From positions 62,001-126,000 of the forward strand of contig JALEGK010000016.1 in the NCBI GenBank assembly GCA_022763105.1: 64,000 bases of DNA. Direction: 5' to 3'. Of this stretch, positions 35,183-44,864 are shown one piece after another (the stretch's first letter is position 1; each line of letters starts with the position of its first letter). Both the position numbers and the translations under genes were made by a program. The notes under the pieces are model-generated. The model did no database searches. It was not told the DNA's origin and saw nothing but the letters and a program-made list of their open reading frames with translations. The stretch comes from Rickettsiales bacterium. GTDB taxonomy: Bacteria > Pseudomonadota > Alphaproteobacteria > Rickettsiales > UBA3002.

Positions 35183-37330
35183 ATGCAGAATATCCGCATT
35201 GGCGTGAAGCTTCCGATTATGATCGTTGGCTTGCTAATCGTAGCAGTCATCTCACTTAGCATTATTCTTGAACAGCAGGCCGCAGGCGCTGTTGAGAAAA
35301 CGCTAAAGGGAAAATTAGAGGCATTATTGTCCTCGCGTTCTGCAGCTCTGAATACCTATTTGGGGTCCATCTCAGAAGATCTGTCTTCTATGGCGGTGAA
35401 CCGTCAGGTGGTAGAGGCGGTACAGGAATTCACCATCGCATGGAACCAGCTCGATGGTTACCCAACGCGCATTCTGCAGCGCTTATATATCGATGAGAAC
35501 CCAAACCCTATCGGCCAGAAAGAAAATCTCGATTACGCCAAAGATGGCTCGCTATATAGTGATGTGCACCGCAAGCACCATCCATTCTTCCGCAAATTCC
35601 TGCGTGAGCGCGGCTATTACGATATCTTCCTGTTCGATATGAATGCGAACCTAATCTACACCGTATTCAAAGAACTCGATTACGCGACCAATCTAAACCA
35701 AGAGCCTTATCGCGATACCGATCTCGGTAATGCTTTCCGCGTTGCTGCTGCACGTTCTGCGCAACCAGGCGATCAATTCTTCTTCGATTTTAAGCCTTAT
35801 GCACCAAGTCACGGTGCTCCTGCGAGCTTTAAGTCGATTCCACTCTTTAATAATGGTCAAAAGGTTGGCGTGCTCGTCTTCCAAATGCCGATTGAGCGTA
35901 TCAACAATACAATGGCTCAATATGACGGATTGGGTGAGTCTGGTGAGATCTACATTGTCGGTGAAGACTACCTCATGCGCAGCCAGTCACGCTTTGACGA
36001 AGAAAACACCATCCTGAAAACCAAGGTACAATCATCAACCGTAGTGCGTGCGCTATCTGGCAGCACGGGTATTGATGTTGTTGAAGATTATCGCGGCGTC
36101 GATGTCTATTCTGCCTTTACGCCATTTGAATATGGCGGCGCTACATGGGCGATGGTTGCTGAGATCGATGTCGATGAAGCAATGGCAAGTGTCGATGATA
36201 TGGTGATAACCTCTTTCATTGTTGCGATCGTTCAGATTCTTGTCATGTCGGTGATTGCATATTTTGCCGCTCGCACCATTGCGGGGCCAATCATCAATAT
36301 TAATAGTGTCTTGGCCGAATTAGCGGCAGGGCATTTGGGGGTTGATATTCCGTGCACCGAACGTAAGGACGAGGTGGGTGATCTGGCCCGCTCAGCAGAA
36401 GCCTTCCGCGAGGCAGGGTTAGAAAAAGCCAAACTGCAAGAACAACAGCTAGAAGCGGAGAAGTTGGCAGAACAAGAGAAAAAAGAAGCGATGAAGATGT
36501 TGGCCGACACCTTCGAGCAGCGTGTAAAAGGCATTATCTCGACCGTGGCATCTGCCACCACCGAGCTTAGCCACACCGCAGAACATATGGGGGCGCTGAT
36601 TCAGCAATCAGACAATACCATTCAATCTGCATCGCGTGGTGCGTCTGAAACGTCAGACAATGTACGTACCGTTGCCGCAGCGGCGGAGGAAATGTCCTCT
36701 TCGGTTCGTGAGATTTCGTCTCAGACACAGCGTTCAAACGAGCTGGTATCTGATTCGGTTAGTAAAACCAGCAATGCAGAACAGCAAGCGCAAGAGCTGA
36801 GCAACGCGACTAATAAGGTACGCGAAGTGATGCAGATCATCTCTGAGATCGCGAGTCAGATTAACCTACTAGCGCTCAACGCGACCATCGAGTCTGCCCG
36901 TGCAGGCGAGGCGGGTCGTGGCTTCGCGGTTGTAGCGAACGAGGTGAAGAACTTAGCGGGTCAAACCAACCAATCGATTGAAGACATCGAGAAGGTGATT
37001 GGCGAGATGAATTTGGCGTCTGGCAACATTATCGATTCGCTGAATGAGATTTCTCAGTCGGTCGATAGTATCTCTGATACCTCTGGCGGTATTGCCGCAG
37101 CAGTAGAAGAGCAATCAGCGACCACCAACGAGATCGCGCGTAACATGCAACAGGCTGCAGAAGGTACCGAAGGTATCACACGCAACCTGAGTGAAGTAGG
37201 TCAAGCATCAAGCGATGTGTCTGAAGCCGCTGCACAGGTGCTTGAGGCGGTTCGCGAAGTGTCGGTTCAGGCAGAAGAGCTTGATCGTCAGGTCGCAGAG
37301 TTCTTGGCCGATGTTCGTAGTGATGCTTAA
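35183..37330 (+). CDS. Methyl-accepting chemotaxis protein
   Basis: A 715-aa chemoreceptor: TM1 (about 11-30), a large periplasmic Cache-type sensor (about 35-345), TM2 (about 355-375), HAMP, a coiled coil, and the signalling domain with the conserved hairpin tip [42 protein letters not shown] sequence near 575-612. Alanine-rich methylation helices flank it ([30 protein letters not shown]). There is no C-terminal CheR-binding pentapeptide. ATG 35183 follows AGGGGGA, so I prefer it to earlier in-frame starts. A near-CtrA site (TTAATAGAATTTTAG, 35064-35078) lies about 105 bases upstream. Confidence 0.95.
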   Translation: MQNIRIGVKLPIMIVGLLIVAVISLSIILEQQAAGAVEKTLKGKLEALLSSRSAALNTYLGSISEDLSSMAVNRQVVEAVQEFTIAWNQLDGYPTRILQRLYIDENPNPIGQKENLDYAKDGSLYSDVHRKHHPFFRKFLRERGYYDIFLFDMNANLIYTVFKELDYATNLNQEPYRDTDLGNAFRVAAARSAQPGDQFFFDFKPYAPSHGAPASFKSIPLFNNGQKVGVLVFQMPIERINNTMAQYDGLGESGEIYIVGEDYLMRSQSRFDEENTILKTKVQSSTVVRALSGSTGIDVVEDYRGVDVYSAFTPFEYGGATWAMVAEIDVDEAMASVDDMVITSFIVAIVQILVMSVIAYFAARTIAGPIININSVLAELAAGHLGVDIPCTERKDEVGDLARSAEAFREAGLEKAKLQEQQLEAEKLAEQEKKEAMKMLADTFEQRVKGIISTVASATTELSHTAEHMGALIQQSDNTIQSASRGASETSDNVRTVAAAAEEMSSSVREISSQTQRSNELVSDSVSKTSNAEQQAQELSNATNKVREVMQIISEIASQINLLALNATIESARAGEAGRGFAVVANEVKNLAGQTNQSIEDIEKVIGEMNLASGNIIDSLNEISQSVDSISDTSGGIAAAVEEQSATTNEIARNMQQAAEGTEGITRNLSEVGQASSDVSEAAAQVLEAVREVSVQAEELDRQVAEFLADVRSDA

Positions 37331-37913
37331 GCCAAAAGGCTTGAGCCTCTGCAGCTTTCTTCTATGTTGTGTATTCTTATCGACTCAACCAGTGAAAGCC
37401 GCACCCATGACCGAACTTTCAGCACATCAATTCAGCTTTGATATGCCAGATGGCAGCGTGTTATCGCTGTCTAATCTGGAAGGAAAGGTGGTGTTAGTCG
37501 TCAATACGGCTTCGCATTGCGGATTCACTCCTCAATATGAAGAGCTTCAAACCCTTTATGATCGCTATCGTGATCAGGGCTTTGAGGTGATTGCCGTGCC
37601 GTCTGGCGATTTTGGTGGGCAAGAATTTGGCACAGACGACGAGGTGAAGGCATTCACCGATGAAAAATTCACACTCAATTTTCCCATCACCACCATCTCA
37701 AAAGTCAGCGGCGATGAGGCGCACCCTTTTTACCAATGGGCGAATGACCAAGCGGGCTTTATCGGTAGCCCTAAATGGAACTTCCATAAATATCTGATCG
37801 GTAAAGAAGGGCAGTTTGTCAGCTGGTATTCATCCATGACCACACCGACGGCAAAACGTATCACCGTCGCGATTGAAGCGGCGCTACAAGGTGAAACCGA
37901 TCTAGGCCAATAA
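37323..37913 (+). CDS. Exported glutathione-peroxidase-family thiol peroxidase
   Basis: A 196-aa protein with a signal peptide (about residues 8-26) and a GPx domain. The peroxidatic centre is [16 protein letters not shown], with Cys (codon TGC) rather than selenocysteine. The second family motif reads [11 protein letters not shown] where thioredoxin-dependent GPx proteins often have PCNQFGGQE, so the usual resolving Cys is absent; the tryptophan motif is kept ([11 protein letters not shown]). ATG 37323 lies inside the last codons of the chemoreceptor gene (8-base overlap). Periplasmic peroxide or lipid-peroxide reduction is the likely role; the electron donor is unclear. Confidence 0.9.
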   Translation: MLKPKGLSLCSFLLCCVFLSTQPVKAAPMTELSAHQFSFDMPDGSVLSLSNLEGKVVLVVNTASHCGFTPQYEELQTLYDRYRDQGFEVIAVPSGDFGGQEFGTDDEVKAFTDEKFTLNFPITTISKVSGDEAHPFYQWANDQAGFIGSPKWNFHKYLIGKEGQFVSWYSSMTTPTAKRITVAIEAALQGETDLGQ

Positions 37914-37918
37914 GCCTA

Positions 37919-38968
37919 TTATGGGCATGGGTTCGGGCGGTAATGATGGATTGCCTCGATTCCCTCTAACACCTCGTCAGAAAGCGTTATATTCACGCTC
38001 TCAATATTATCTTTCAGTTGCTCCATCGTTGTCGCACCAATAATGTTAGACGTTACAAACGGACGGCTATTCACATAAGAAAGCGCCATTTGCGCCGGGT
38101 CCAGCCCAAACTTCTGGGCCAATGCGACATAGGCCGCCACGGCAGATTCAGCGATTTCACCCTGATAACGCTGGAAGCGCTCAAAGAGCGTCAAGCGCGC
38201 GCCTTCCGGTTTTTGACCATTCAGATACTTGCCCGAAAGCACACCAAAACCAAGGGGAGAGTAGGCCAGCAAGCCACATTGCTCGCGGATCGAGACTTCT
38301 GCCATGCCAACCTCATAAGATCGATTCAACAAGCTATAAGGGTTTTGCACACTCACCATGCGCGGCATGTCGTAAATGCGTGATAACTCAAAGCATTTCA
38401 TCGTCCCCCACGGTGTTTCATTTGAGAGTCCGACATGGCGGATTTTGCCATCTTTTATCAGCTCATCTAACGCTTCTAATGTCTCCAACAGATCAATCGG
38501 ATCATCGTCGGTTTCATGGACATAACCCAGACGCCCAAAGAAATTAGTGCGCCGCTCCGGCCAGTGTAGCTGATACAGATCGATATAGTCCGTTTGCAGG
38601 CGCTTTAAGCTGCCCTCTACCGCATGCTTGATGTGTTTAGCGTGCAGGCGTGGCTCTTCGCCGCGAAAGTAATCGGCATCACCAAAATGCTTGCCACGAC
38701 CCACGACTTTGGTCGCCAAAATCACATCATCACGTCGGCCACGATTAGCAAACCAGCTACCAATATATGCCTCGGTGCGGCCTTGCGTTTCAGGCTTGGG
38801 GGGCACAGGGTACAGCTCGGCCGTATCAAAGAAATTCACACCATGCTCAATGGCGTAATCCATCTGTTGGTGTGCGTGTTCCTCGGTGTTTTGCTCGCCC
38901 CAGGTCATGGTGCCCAGACAAATCAAGCTGACATCCAGATCGGTATGCCCTAGCTGTCGATATTCCAT
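37919..38968 (-). CDS. NADPH-dependent aldo-keto reductase (Tas-like)
   Basis: A 349-aa protein of the AKR superfamily. The catalytic tetrad is visible: Asp and Tyr in NFFDTAELYP (residues near 46-55), Lys in ILATKVVG and His in LYQLHWPER. The 350-aa length and PVPPKPETQGRTEAYIGSWF insert are typical of the Tas/YghZ-like group. The substrate cannot be predicted. It is convergent with the peroxidase gene, with 5 bases between stops, and stands alone. The gap 38969-39136 has no gene. Confidence 0.93.
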   Translation of the reverse strand: MEYRQLGHTDLDVSLICLGTMTWGEQNTEEHAHQQMDYAIEHGVNFFDTAELYPVPPKPETQGRTEAYIGSWFANRGRRDDVILATKVVGRGKHFGDADYFRGEEPRLHAKHIKHAVEGSLKRLQTDYIDLYQLHWPERRTNFFGRLGYVHETDDDPIDLLETLEALDELIKDGKIRHVGLSNETPWGTMKCFELSRIYDMPRMVSVQNPYSLLNRSYEVGMAEVSIREQCGLLAYSPLGFGVLSGKYLNGQKPEGARLTLFERFQRYQGEIAESAVAAYVALAQKFGLDPAQMALSYVNSRPFVTSNIIGATTMEQLKDNIESVNITLSDEVLEGIEAIHHYRPNPCP

Positions 38969-39136
38969 AATAACCTCCGCATTGCTTGGCTAAGTGATAG
39001 AGGCAGGTGGATAGAATACAAGGAAAAACCTAGAGATATACTTGGTTATTTTATCCCAGATACAGCACGATAAAGGTAAGAAAATCTTGAAATGAAACAT
39101 AAAACAGGTGAAAATAGCAGAATCTGATTTTTTGCT

Positions 39137-40204
39137 ATGAAACCATTATCCTCACAAGGCGCTGCGAAGCGCAGCCGATTCAAAAATATCAAAGTGCTGG
39201 TAACAGACTATGATAAGCATATCCGCAATCTGGTTAAAGGAGTGCTGGAGGATTTCGGCTTTCAACAGATTCACATGGCAACGAATGGCAAAGAGGCTGT
39301 TGAGATCATCCAAAATGAAGCGATTGATTTACTGATCACCGAATGGCCGATGACACTTGTAGATGGCAAGGAGCTGGTGAATTTCATTCGCGTATCCGGC
39401 CGTGCCCCTCGCCAAGATTTACCCATCATCATGTTGACCGGTAAGGCAGAAAAAGAAGATGTGCTAGAAGCGCGCGATTTTGGTGTGACCGAATTTGTCG
39501 TGAAACCATTTACGGCTAAAACCCTTAGCCACCGCATTATTCAGGTGGTTGACAATCCAAGGCCCTTTATTATCACCGAAGAATTTGTTGGCCCGGAACG
39601 CCGCCGCCATGCAGAAGGCGCGGAGGGTGAAGATAACCGCACCCCGATTGAGCTGATGCGTAAACATGGACGTCCGGTTGGCGATAAAATGGTCTATGAA
39701 GTGAATGGCAAGCGCGTCATTGTGGCTAAGCCTAACACGACACTAAAAGAATATGTCGGCCGTGACGTATCCGCAGAATTTATTCTGGATGATGACGTCA
39801 TCGCCGCCGCGCAGGAATCGATTTTAGAAAAAGCCGATGAATATAAAGGCTGGATTCTGGAAGATCTGAAAATCATGGAACAGGCCTATGATCGCTTAGA
39901 GGCTAATGCCGATGATACGGAGGCAATGGAGCTGCTTACCAAAACCTCGCTAACCATTAAGTCGCGCGCGGGTACATTCAGCTATGATCTGGCAACGGCA
40001 GTCGCAAAGCTTCTCTATAATTACCTAGCGACCTCACCAGCCCTCAATAAATTGACCTTTACCGTGATCCGTAAGCATATCGACACGTTGTATGTGATTT
40101 TCCATCAATCCATTACCGGAAATGACAACAAGGTAGGCACAGAAGTGGTCGATGGTTTGGGAATCTTAATCGAAAAAATATCGCAAATCCAACAAGCTGG
40201 ATAA
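39137..40204 (+). CDS. Atypical response regulator with Glu at the phosphorylation site
   Basis: A 355-aa protein with an N-terminal receiver domain (about 17-140). The acidic pocket (T23-D24-Y25-D26), T101 (IMLTGKA) and K123 (VKPF) are conserved, but the phosphoacceptor position reads LLITEWPM, with E69 in place of Asp. It resembles the CheY of this window (LVISDWNM). The rest is a linker (about 140-210) and a helical C-terminal domain of about 145 residues, unknown to me; it is not a DNA-binding, GGDEF or EAL domain. Glu at this site can mimic phosphorylation, so a permanently active or phosphorylation-independent adaptor is possible. No kinase is adjacent. Confidence 0.88.
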   Translation: MKPLSSQGAAKRSRFKNIKVLVTDYDKHIRNLVKGVLEDFGFQQIHMATNGKEAVEIIQNEAIDLLITEWPMTLVDGKELVNFIRVSGRAPRQDLPIIMLTGKAEKEDVLEARDFGVTEFVVKPFTAKTLSHRIIQVVDNPRPFIITEEFVGPERRRHAEGAEGEDNRTPIELMRKHGRPVGDKMVYEVNGKRVIVAKPNTTLKEYVGRDVSAEFILDDDVIAAAQESILEKADEYKGWILEDLKIMEQAYDRLEANADDTEAMELLTKTSLTIKSRAGTFSYDLATAVAKLLYNYLATSPALNKLTFTVIRKHIDTLYVIFHQSITGNDNKVGTEVVDGLGILIEKISQIQQAG

Positions 40205-40249
40205 TATCTTCTTAATAAGCTGCTAATACTTTTTTAGTATACTATTGAA

Positions 40250-41164
40250 ATGAAAATTTCGAGTACAGGCGTTGTTGAAGAAAAGCCAGAGGTATTTTTT
40301 GGCGAAGTGGTCAAAAGCAAACCGGTCACTTTTTTTATGGAAGCCAACCATGCTGATGACTTTTTGAGTTATTTGGCGAAAAACCCTCATGTGGTAGAAA
40401 GCATGGCAGCGTCAGGCATGAAAAACTTGGCGTTTGAAGGGCTGTATGTAGAATTTCAAGATGAGCTGGATAGGTTTTATCAAGACCCAAGCCTCTCTGC
40501 GGACGATTTTTGGAACGCCGTGAGTGAAAAAGAAAAGCAATTGGGTATTGTTTCTCCATACATCGTTGACCCAGAGAAGCAAGCGGCAGGGCGTAAACTA
40601 ATTGGTGGTTTATTAGAGAAATTGCGGGAGCAGGGGATTAAGCCTCATTTAATCGATGAATATCCCGAAACGCTCAAGAATGACCCAGCCATGGCCGAGC
40701 GCCTGAAAGCATACAATACGGCCTTATATAACGCGAAAGGCGATAAGGCGGCGATTGCAGAAGTTGAGCGGCAATACGCACCATACAAAAAAGATTTAGA
40801 GAGTTTTGAGCTGAGTCTGGTCGGCGAGCGAATGATATCTAAAGCAAATGAACGGGCCGCCGAGCGTATTGATGACATTGCAAAAACCGGCGCAACCGGC
40901 GTGGTCTTTGGTGGCGGCCATACGATGATTCTTTCCAAGGTAAAAGCAGATTATACGCAAATAGATATTTTTGGCCGAAACAGCCATGATGCAGAATCAA
41001 TTGCCAATATGGTATCAGATCAACCCAACTTTATTTTCAATGTGGATACAGGGCGCCCTCAAGCCTTCAAAGAAATGCTGATAGATGCCACTGCCTCAGG
41101 AGTGCTCGGATATCAGGCGCATAGTCGAGCGGAAGAACAAGCAATCAAAAATGTGCAGCGTTAA
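40250..41164 (+). CDS. Uncharacterised protein, possibly of the EreA/ChaN/TraB-like fold
   Basis: A 304-aa soluble protein with no signal or TM segment. It has FFMEANHADDFLSYLAK near the start, MKNLAFEGLYVEFQDELD (about 58-75), and near the end GERMISKANERAAERIDDI followed by TGATGVVFGGGHTMILSKV (about 195-240). The spaced E/H/R motifs and the late GGGHxxIL element recall the EreA/ChaN/TraB (Tiki-like) superfamily. This is a weak, pattern-level suggestion. The gene stands alone after the response regulator. Confidence 0.6.
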   Translation: MKISSTGVVEEKPEVFFGEVVKSKPVTFFMEANHADDFLSYLAKNPHVVESMAASGMKNLAFEGLYVEFQDELDRFYQDPSLSADDFWNAVSEKEKQLGIVSPYIVDPEKQAAGRKLIGGLLEKLREQGIKPHLIDEYPETLKNDPAMAERLKAYNTALYNAKGDKAAIAEVERQYAPYKKDLESFELSLVGERMISKANERAAERIDDIAKTGATGVVFGGGHTMILSKVKADYTQIDIFGRNSHDAESIANMVSDQPNFIFNVDTGRPQAFKEMLIDATASGVLGYQAHSRAEEQAIKNVQR

Positions 41165-41185
41165 CGAGCCGGCCCACCTATCGGG

Positions 41186-42226
41186 CTAGACCAACTTTCT
41201 TAAAATAGCCTGATCATACTCGGTAGTTGTAAAGTGGTACGTGCCTTCTTCTAATGAATCTTTCACCATATTGATCGCTTTAAACGCACCAGGCCAACCA
41301 TAATCATCAGAGATAATCACACCGCCTTTGACCAAGCGCGGCCAGAAATATTCAAAGCAACCAAGCGTTGGCTCATAAACATCGACATCGACATTCACAA
41401 AACGATAACGGCCATCTTCAGGAAGTTCACTCAGCGTTGACGGAAGCCAGCCCTTATGGAAGGTAATGTCTGGGTATTCCTCCAATGTATTTCGAACATG
41501 TTCTTCAGGAGCGGCAAAGGCACCTTCTTGTGTCATGGCGTAAATCGCTTCACCGTATGGGTGATTTGCCGGGATATCATTATCTTCTGCAACTGGTGCA
41601 CTAAGCCCTTCAAACGAATCCATGATATGAAAGCCTTTACCGGTATGGGCAGGGTCTATCAAAGACCAGTATTTGGATAACATTAGGCTAGATAGGCCTC
41701 TAAAACAGCCACATTCGACAACGTCACCTTCATCAACGCTTAACATGGTGGTAAAGAAGAGGTTAGCAAGTAACCAAAAGCGAGGTCTTCGAATGACAGG
41801 TACGATGGTAGACACGGATTTTCTAAGTGCATAGCCGTATATCTCATTAAATGTCTCATCCAACCCATCTGGCCGGATTTTCATAAGCCGCTCATAGCAT
41901 GCGTATGCTTCATCAAACATGCCCATCGTGTCATAAATTTGGGCTAGCCTTTCCATCATATTGTAATTTCCAGGTTCATGCTTAACGCACATCTCCATCA
42001 ATGGACGAGCTTCTTCAAAGCGGTTTAGTTTCACCAAACACTTTGCTTCTGTGTAGATTGAGATAACGGTTGTATGCTGGTAGCTATTTAATTCTCGAAA
42101 TATATTTAGTGCATTCAAAGTATCTCCAGCCAGATAAAGGTTTTTGGCTTGATTATAGCGCTGTTCAAACATTGGGCTTTTAGTCGGAGTCTGTGTCGTC
42201 TGTTGCATGATCATTCCATTCTGCAT
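41186..42226 (-). CDS. TPR protein with TylF-type O-methyltransferase domain
   Basis: A 346-aa two-domain protein. Residues about 20-130 are TPR-like helices (YNQAKNLYLAGDTLNALNIFREL; AQIYDTMGMFDEAYACYERLM). From about 150 on it matches the TylF/macrocin O-methyltransferase family: VVECGCFRGLSSLMLSKY as the SAM loop, MDSFEGLSAP, KGWLPSTLSELP and FVNVDVDVYEPT...GGVIISDDYGWPGA with the acidic metal residues. Methylation of a sugar or polyketide-like product is the family role; TPR-TylF fusions often lie in glycan loci, but no such genes are adjacent. Three nearby ATGs (42226, 42214, 42208) make the start uncertain. Confidence 0.88.
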   Translation of the reverse strand: MQNGMIMQQTTQTPTKSPMFEQRYNQAKNLYLAGDTLNALNIFRELNSYQHTTVISIYTEAKCLVKLNRFEEARPLMEMCVKHEPGNYNMMERLAQIYDTMGMFDEAYACYERLMKIRPDGLDETFNEIYGYALRKSVSTIVPVIRRPRFWLLANLFFTTMLSVDEGDVVECGCFRGLSSLMLSKYWSLIDPAHTGKGFHIMDSFEGLSAPVAEDNDIPANHPYGEAIYAMTQEGAFAAPEEHVRNTLEEYPDITFHKGWLPSTLSELPEDGRYRFVNVDVDVYEPTLGCFEYFWPRLVKGGVIISDDYGWPGAFKAINMVKDSLEEGTYHFTTTEYDQAILRKLV

Positions 42227-42327
42227 TGATTCAACTCAATATTTAAGCAAAAGCAATGCCAGCTCAGGCACAAGAATAGTATAATGCCCTTTGGGCTATT
42301 TAAACATATTGAATAAAAAGGGGAAAA

Positions 42328-42404
<77 letters not shown>

Positions 42405-42422
42405 ACGCTTGTTCGAGCGCCT

Positions 42423-42451
42423 TTCATACTGATTTCTTCGACCAAACGCAA
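42423..42451 (-). promoter_or_regulatory. Sigma70-like promoter of tRNA-Pro
   Basis: Minus strand: TTGCGT (42451-42446), 17-base spacer, TATGAA (42428-42423), about 20 bases before the tRNA. Confidence 0.45.
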
Positions 42452-42472
42452 GCAAGAAGAATCAAAATCCGG

Positions 42473-42500
42473 TTGACTCTGTCATGCGGGCGCGTATCTT
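42473..42500 (+). promoter_or_regulatory. Sigma70-like promoter of dapA-smpB-vanX
   Basis: TTGACT (42473-42478), 16-base spacer, TATCTT (42495-42500), 40 bases before the dapA ATG. It is the only good pair in the intergenic region on this strand. Confidence 0.55.
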
Positions 42501-42540
42501 GTGCTGCCTTACCTTAATTCAACCGGTTAGAGACACCATT

Positions 42541-43419
42541 ATGCCACGTCTGCACGGACTATTTACCGCTATTATCACCCCCTTCAAAGACAATAAGGTC
42601 GATGCGAATGCTTTTCAGGCACTTATTGAATGGCAGATCGAGCAAGGGGTCGATGGTATTGTGCCTTGTGGCACCACGGGCGAATCGCCAACCCTCAGCC
42701 ACGAAGAGCATCAGCACGTCGTAGAGCTGGCAGTAGAAGCCGCAGCGGGCCGTATAAGCGTGATGGCTGGCACCGGCTCAAACTCTACCGATGAGGCGAT
42801 TGCTTTCACCGAGCACGCCAAGCGGGTAGGGGCAGATGCCACCTTGGTGGTCACGCCATACTATAATAAACCAACGCAAAAAGGCTTGATTGCGCATTTC
42901 GATGCGATTGCCGCCAGCGCAGATATCCCGAACTTTATTTATAATATTCCAGGTCGTTCCGTCATCAATATCACCGATGAGACCATGGCGACCCTATCCA
43001 AGCACGTCAATATCGCGGGTATCAAAGACGCAACAGGCGATTTAGCGCGTGTCAGCACACTTCGCCAAATGGTCGATGATGATTTCATCATCCTATCCGG
43101 CGAGGATATGACGATCATTGGCTTTAACGCACAGGGCGGAAATGGTTGTATTTCGGTGACGTCAAACGTTGCACCAGCCGCATGTGCAGAAGTGCAAAAG
43201 CTATGCGAGCAGGGCGATTATGCTGCCGCGCTACAAAAGCATGAGCAGATTGTGCCGCTTCATTCGGCATTATTTGCCGAAACCAATCCAATCGGCATCA
43301 AATACGCGATGGCAAAAACTGGCCATTGCTCGGATGAAATTCGCATGCCACTAACCAAAGCAGATAGCTCGGCCGAAGCGATTGATGATGTACTCAAAGC
43401 ATGCGGGTTGACTGGCTAA
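42541..43419 (+). CDS. dapA: 4-hydroxy-tetrahydrodipicolinate synthase
   Basis: DapA (292 aa) condenses pyruvate with aspartate semialdehyde in lysine/diaminopimelate synthesis. The Schiff-base lysine lies in [10 protein letters not shown] (near residue 161), the catalytic Tyr in [13 protein letters not shown] (near 133) and the pyruvate-binding TT in [14 protein letters not shown] 42541 ([10 protein letters not shown]) is chosen over an upstream alternative that would add 19 residues. dapA-smpB-vanX-like form one plus-strand unit with short or zero gaps; dapD and dapE lie about 5 kb away. Confidence 0.97.
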   Translation: MPRLHGLFTAIITPFKDNKVDANAFQALIEWQIEQGVDGIVPCGTTGESPTLSHEEHQHVVELAVEAAAGRISVMAGTGSNSTDEAIAFTEHAKRVGADATLVVTPYYNKPTQKGLIAHFDAIAASADIPNFIYNIPGRSVINITDETMATLSKHVNIAGIKDATGDLARVSTLRQMVDDDFIILSGEDMTIIGFNAQGGNGCISVTSNVAPAACAEVQKLCEQGDYAAALQKHEQIVPLHSALFAETNPIGIKYAMAKTGHCSDEIRMPLTKADSSAEAIDDVLKACGLTG

Positions 43420-43423
43420 CGCC

Positions 43424-43891
43424 ATGACGGAGCTCAAACAAGATGTGATTGCGACCAACCGCAAGGCGCGCCACGACTACCATATTGAAGATAGTTTTGA
43501 AGCTGGCATTGTGCTGCAAGGCACGGAGGTTAAGGCGTTGCGCAATGGTAAGGCCAACATCAAAGACTCTTACGCAAGCGTCGATAAGGCCGAAGAGGTC
43601 TGGCTGATCAATGCCCATATCGAAGAATATAAGCAGGGCAACCGCTTTAATCATGAACCACGTCGCCCGCGAAAACTGCTGCTCAAGCGCAAAGAGATCA
43701 AAAAACTCATTGGCGCGACGCAAACCAAGGGCGTCACGCTCATTCCGCTGAAGCTCTACTTTAATCACAAAGGCATCGCAAAGGTGGAAATTGGCTTAGC
43801 CAGTGGTAAAAAGAAATATGAAAAGCGTGAGGCGATCAAAGAGCGCGACTGGAAGCGCGATCAGGCCCGCATATTAAAAGAGGGTAACTAG
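43424..43891 (+). CDS. smpB: tmRNA-binding protein SmpB
   Basis: SmpB (155 aa) delivers tmRNA to stalled ribosomes. The family features are clear: [29 protein letters not shown] at the start, the SYASV strand, and [42 protein letters not shown], including the basic helical tail. It begins 4 bases after dapA and is followed without a gap by the VanX-like gene. No tmRNA tag could be found nearby. Confidence 0.97.
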   Translation: MTELKQDVIATNRKARHDYHIEDSFEAGIVLQGTEVKALRNGKANIKDSYASVDKAEEVWLINAHIEEYKQGNRFNHEPRRPRKLLLKRKEIKKLIGATQTKGVTLIPLKLYFNHKGIAKVEIGLASGKKKYEKREAIKERDWKRDQARILKEGN

Positions 43892-44449
43892 ATGCAATTA
43901 GTCGAGATCACAGAAGAAAGTCATGATGTTTTGTTAGAGATCGCCTATGCGACCGAGCAAAACTTCACCGGCCAACCGGTCTATTCAGCCGCCAAATGCT
44001 ATTTACACCCCGAGGCAGAAGCCATGCTGTCAACCGCGATCAAATTAGCCGAGGCAGTGGGCTATAAAATCAAAATCTTTGATGCGTTCCGCCCAAGTGA
44101 AGCACAATGGAAATTGTGGGAACACACCCCAGACCCGGACTTTCTGGCCGATCCACGCCGTGGTTCACCGCATTCTAAAGGGGTTGCCATCGATCTGACA
44201 TTGTGTACGCGTGACGGTACCGAGCTAGAGATGGGCACGCCTTTTGACTCGTTCGAGCTAAAATCACATCATGGTAATCAGGAAATCACCTCCGAAGCAC
44301 AAAAAAACCGTCATTTGCTGATGGGCATTATGACGACGGCGGGCTGGGATTTCTTCCGTAATGAATGGTGGCACTACCAGCTATTCAATAGCAAAAACTA
44401 CGAAGTGCTAAGCGATGCCGATGCGGGCACGCAGATGATGGCTGCTTAA
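43892..44449 (+). CDS. D-alanyl-D-alanine dipeptidase (VanX/DdpX family)
   Basis: A 185-aa zinc peptidase of the VanX family, which hydrolyses D-Ala-D-Ala. The zinc motif SPHSKGVAIDLTL (SxHxxGxAxD, near residue 91-103) and the C-terminal NEWWHYQL (E-x-W-H, near residue 150) are complete, and the family segment FDAFRPSEAQWKLWE is present. No signal peptide is seen, so a cytoplasmic role in D-Ala-D-Ala recycling, as for E. coli DdpX, fits better than resistance; no vanH or vanA is nearby. The ATG directly follows the smpB stop codon. Confidence 0.93.
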   Translation: MQLVEITEESHDVLLEIAYATEQNFTGQPVYSAAKCYLHPEAEAMLSTAIKLAEAVGYKIKIFDAFRPSEAQWKLWEHTPDPDFLADPRRGSPHSKGVAIDLTLCTRDGTELEMGTPFDSFELKSHHGNQEITSEAQKNRHLLMGIMTTAGWDFFRNEWWHYQLFNSKNYEVLSDADAGTQMMAA

Positions 44450-44470
44450 TTAAGAAAAATCCAGAACCAG

Positions 44471-44507
44471 AAAAACAAAAAGGCAGAGCTAAGCCCTGCC
44501 TTTTTTT
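44471..44507. terminator. Bidirectional Rho-independent terminator
   Basis: AGGCAG pairs with CTGCCT around an 8-9-base loop, with A-rich sequence on one side (44471-44480) and a T7 run on the other (44501-44507). It can end the dapA-smpB-vanX transcript on the plus strand and the RNA gene that reads toward it on the minus strand. Confidence 0.8.
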
Positions 44508-44858
44508 GTCCTGTCCCTTGCCAAGCGATGACGGTAGCAAGCTACCAGTCAGTCTACAAAGAGGGAGTAGAACCGGCTAGGAGGGGAGTGGCCCGAGGGC
44601 ACACTCAGCTCTAGCCTATGAGCGCTCTACCGCCTAACACCTCAAGACTTCCATCCGTCGGTGATCGACGTCGCCAGTGACTTTCGAATCTGACACTGAC
44701 TCTTTCGGCAAGTAGAACTCCGCGCGGCCTATTACGTAGGCTAGTCGGGGGCATTTAGCACGGGTCTTCAAACCTTAGCCAGACCGAGGTCTGACACAGG
44801 GCCGTCCCACCGGCCCGGAGTTGCCTTCCTGTGCGCTAGGCACTGTCCGTCAACTCAT
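44481..44858 (-). ncRNA. Unassigned structured RNA gene
   Basis: No open frame accounts for 44456-44860, yet the minus strand has a sigma70-like promoter (44865-44893) and a terminator at the far end (44471-44507), giving an RNA of about 378 nt. The two ends can pair: TGCCTAGCG (44842-44834) with CGCTTGGCA (44527-44519), 8 of 9 pairs. Inside are further helices: GAGTTG/CAACTC, GGGCCG-GTGGGA-CGGCCC, CAGAC-CTCG-GTCTG, GCCTA-CGTAA-TAGGC, GGTAGC-TT-GCTACC. It lacks a tmRNA tag frame and the RNase P core AGGAAAGTCC. It may be a divergent known RNA or a new one. Confidence 0.6.
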
Positions 44859-44864
44859 GTTTGT

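Noticed and set aside
44481..44858. Permuted (two-piece) tmRNA
   Set aside because: No tag-like frame starting Ala-Asn-Asp or ending Ala-Ala-stop exists on either strand, and no convincing tRNA-like T arm plus CCA end could be built.
44481..44858. RNase P RNA
   Set aside because: Neither strand has the core AGGAAAGTCC or the AGAT-N-AAT and ACAGAACCCGGCTTA segments of the bacterial type; only size and closing helix fit.
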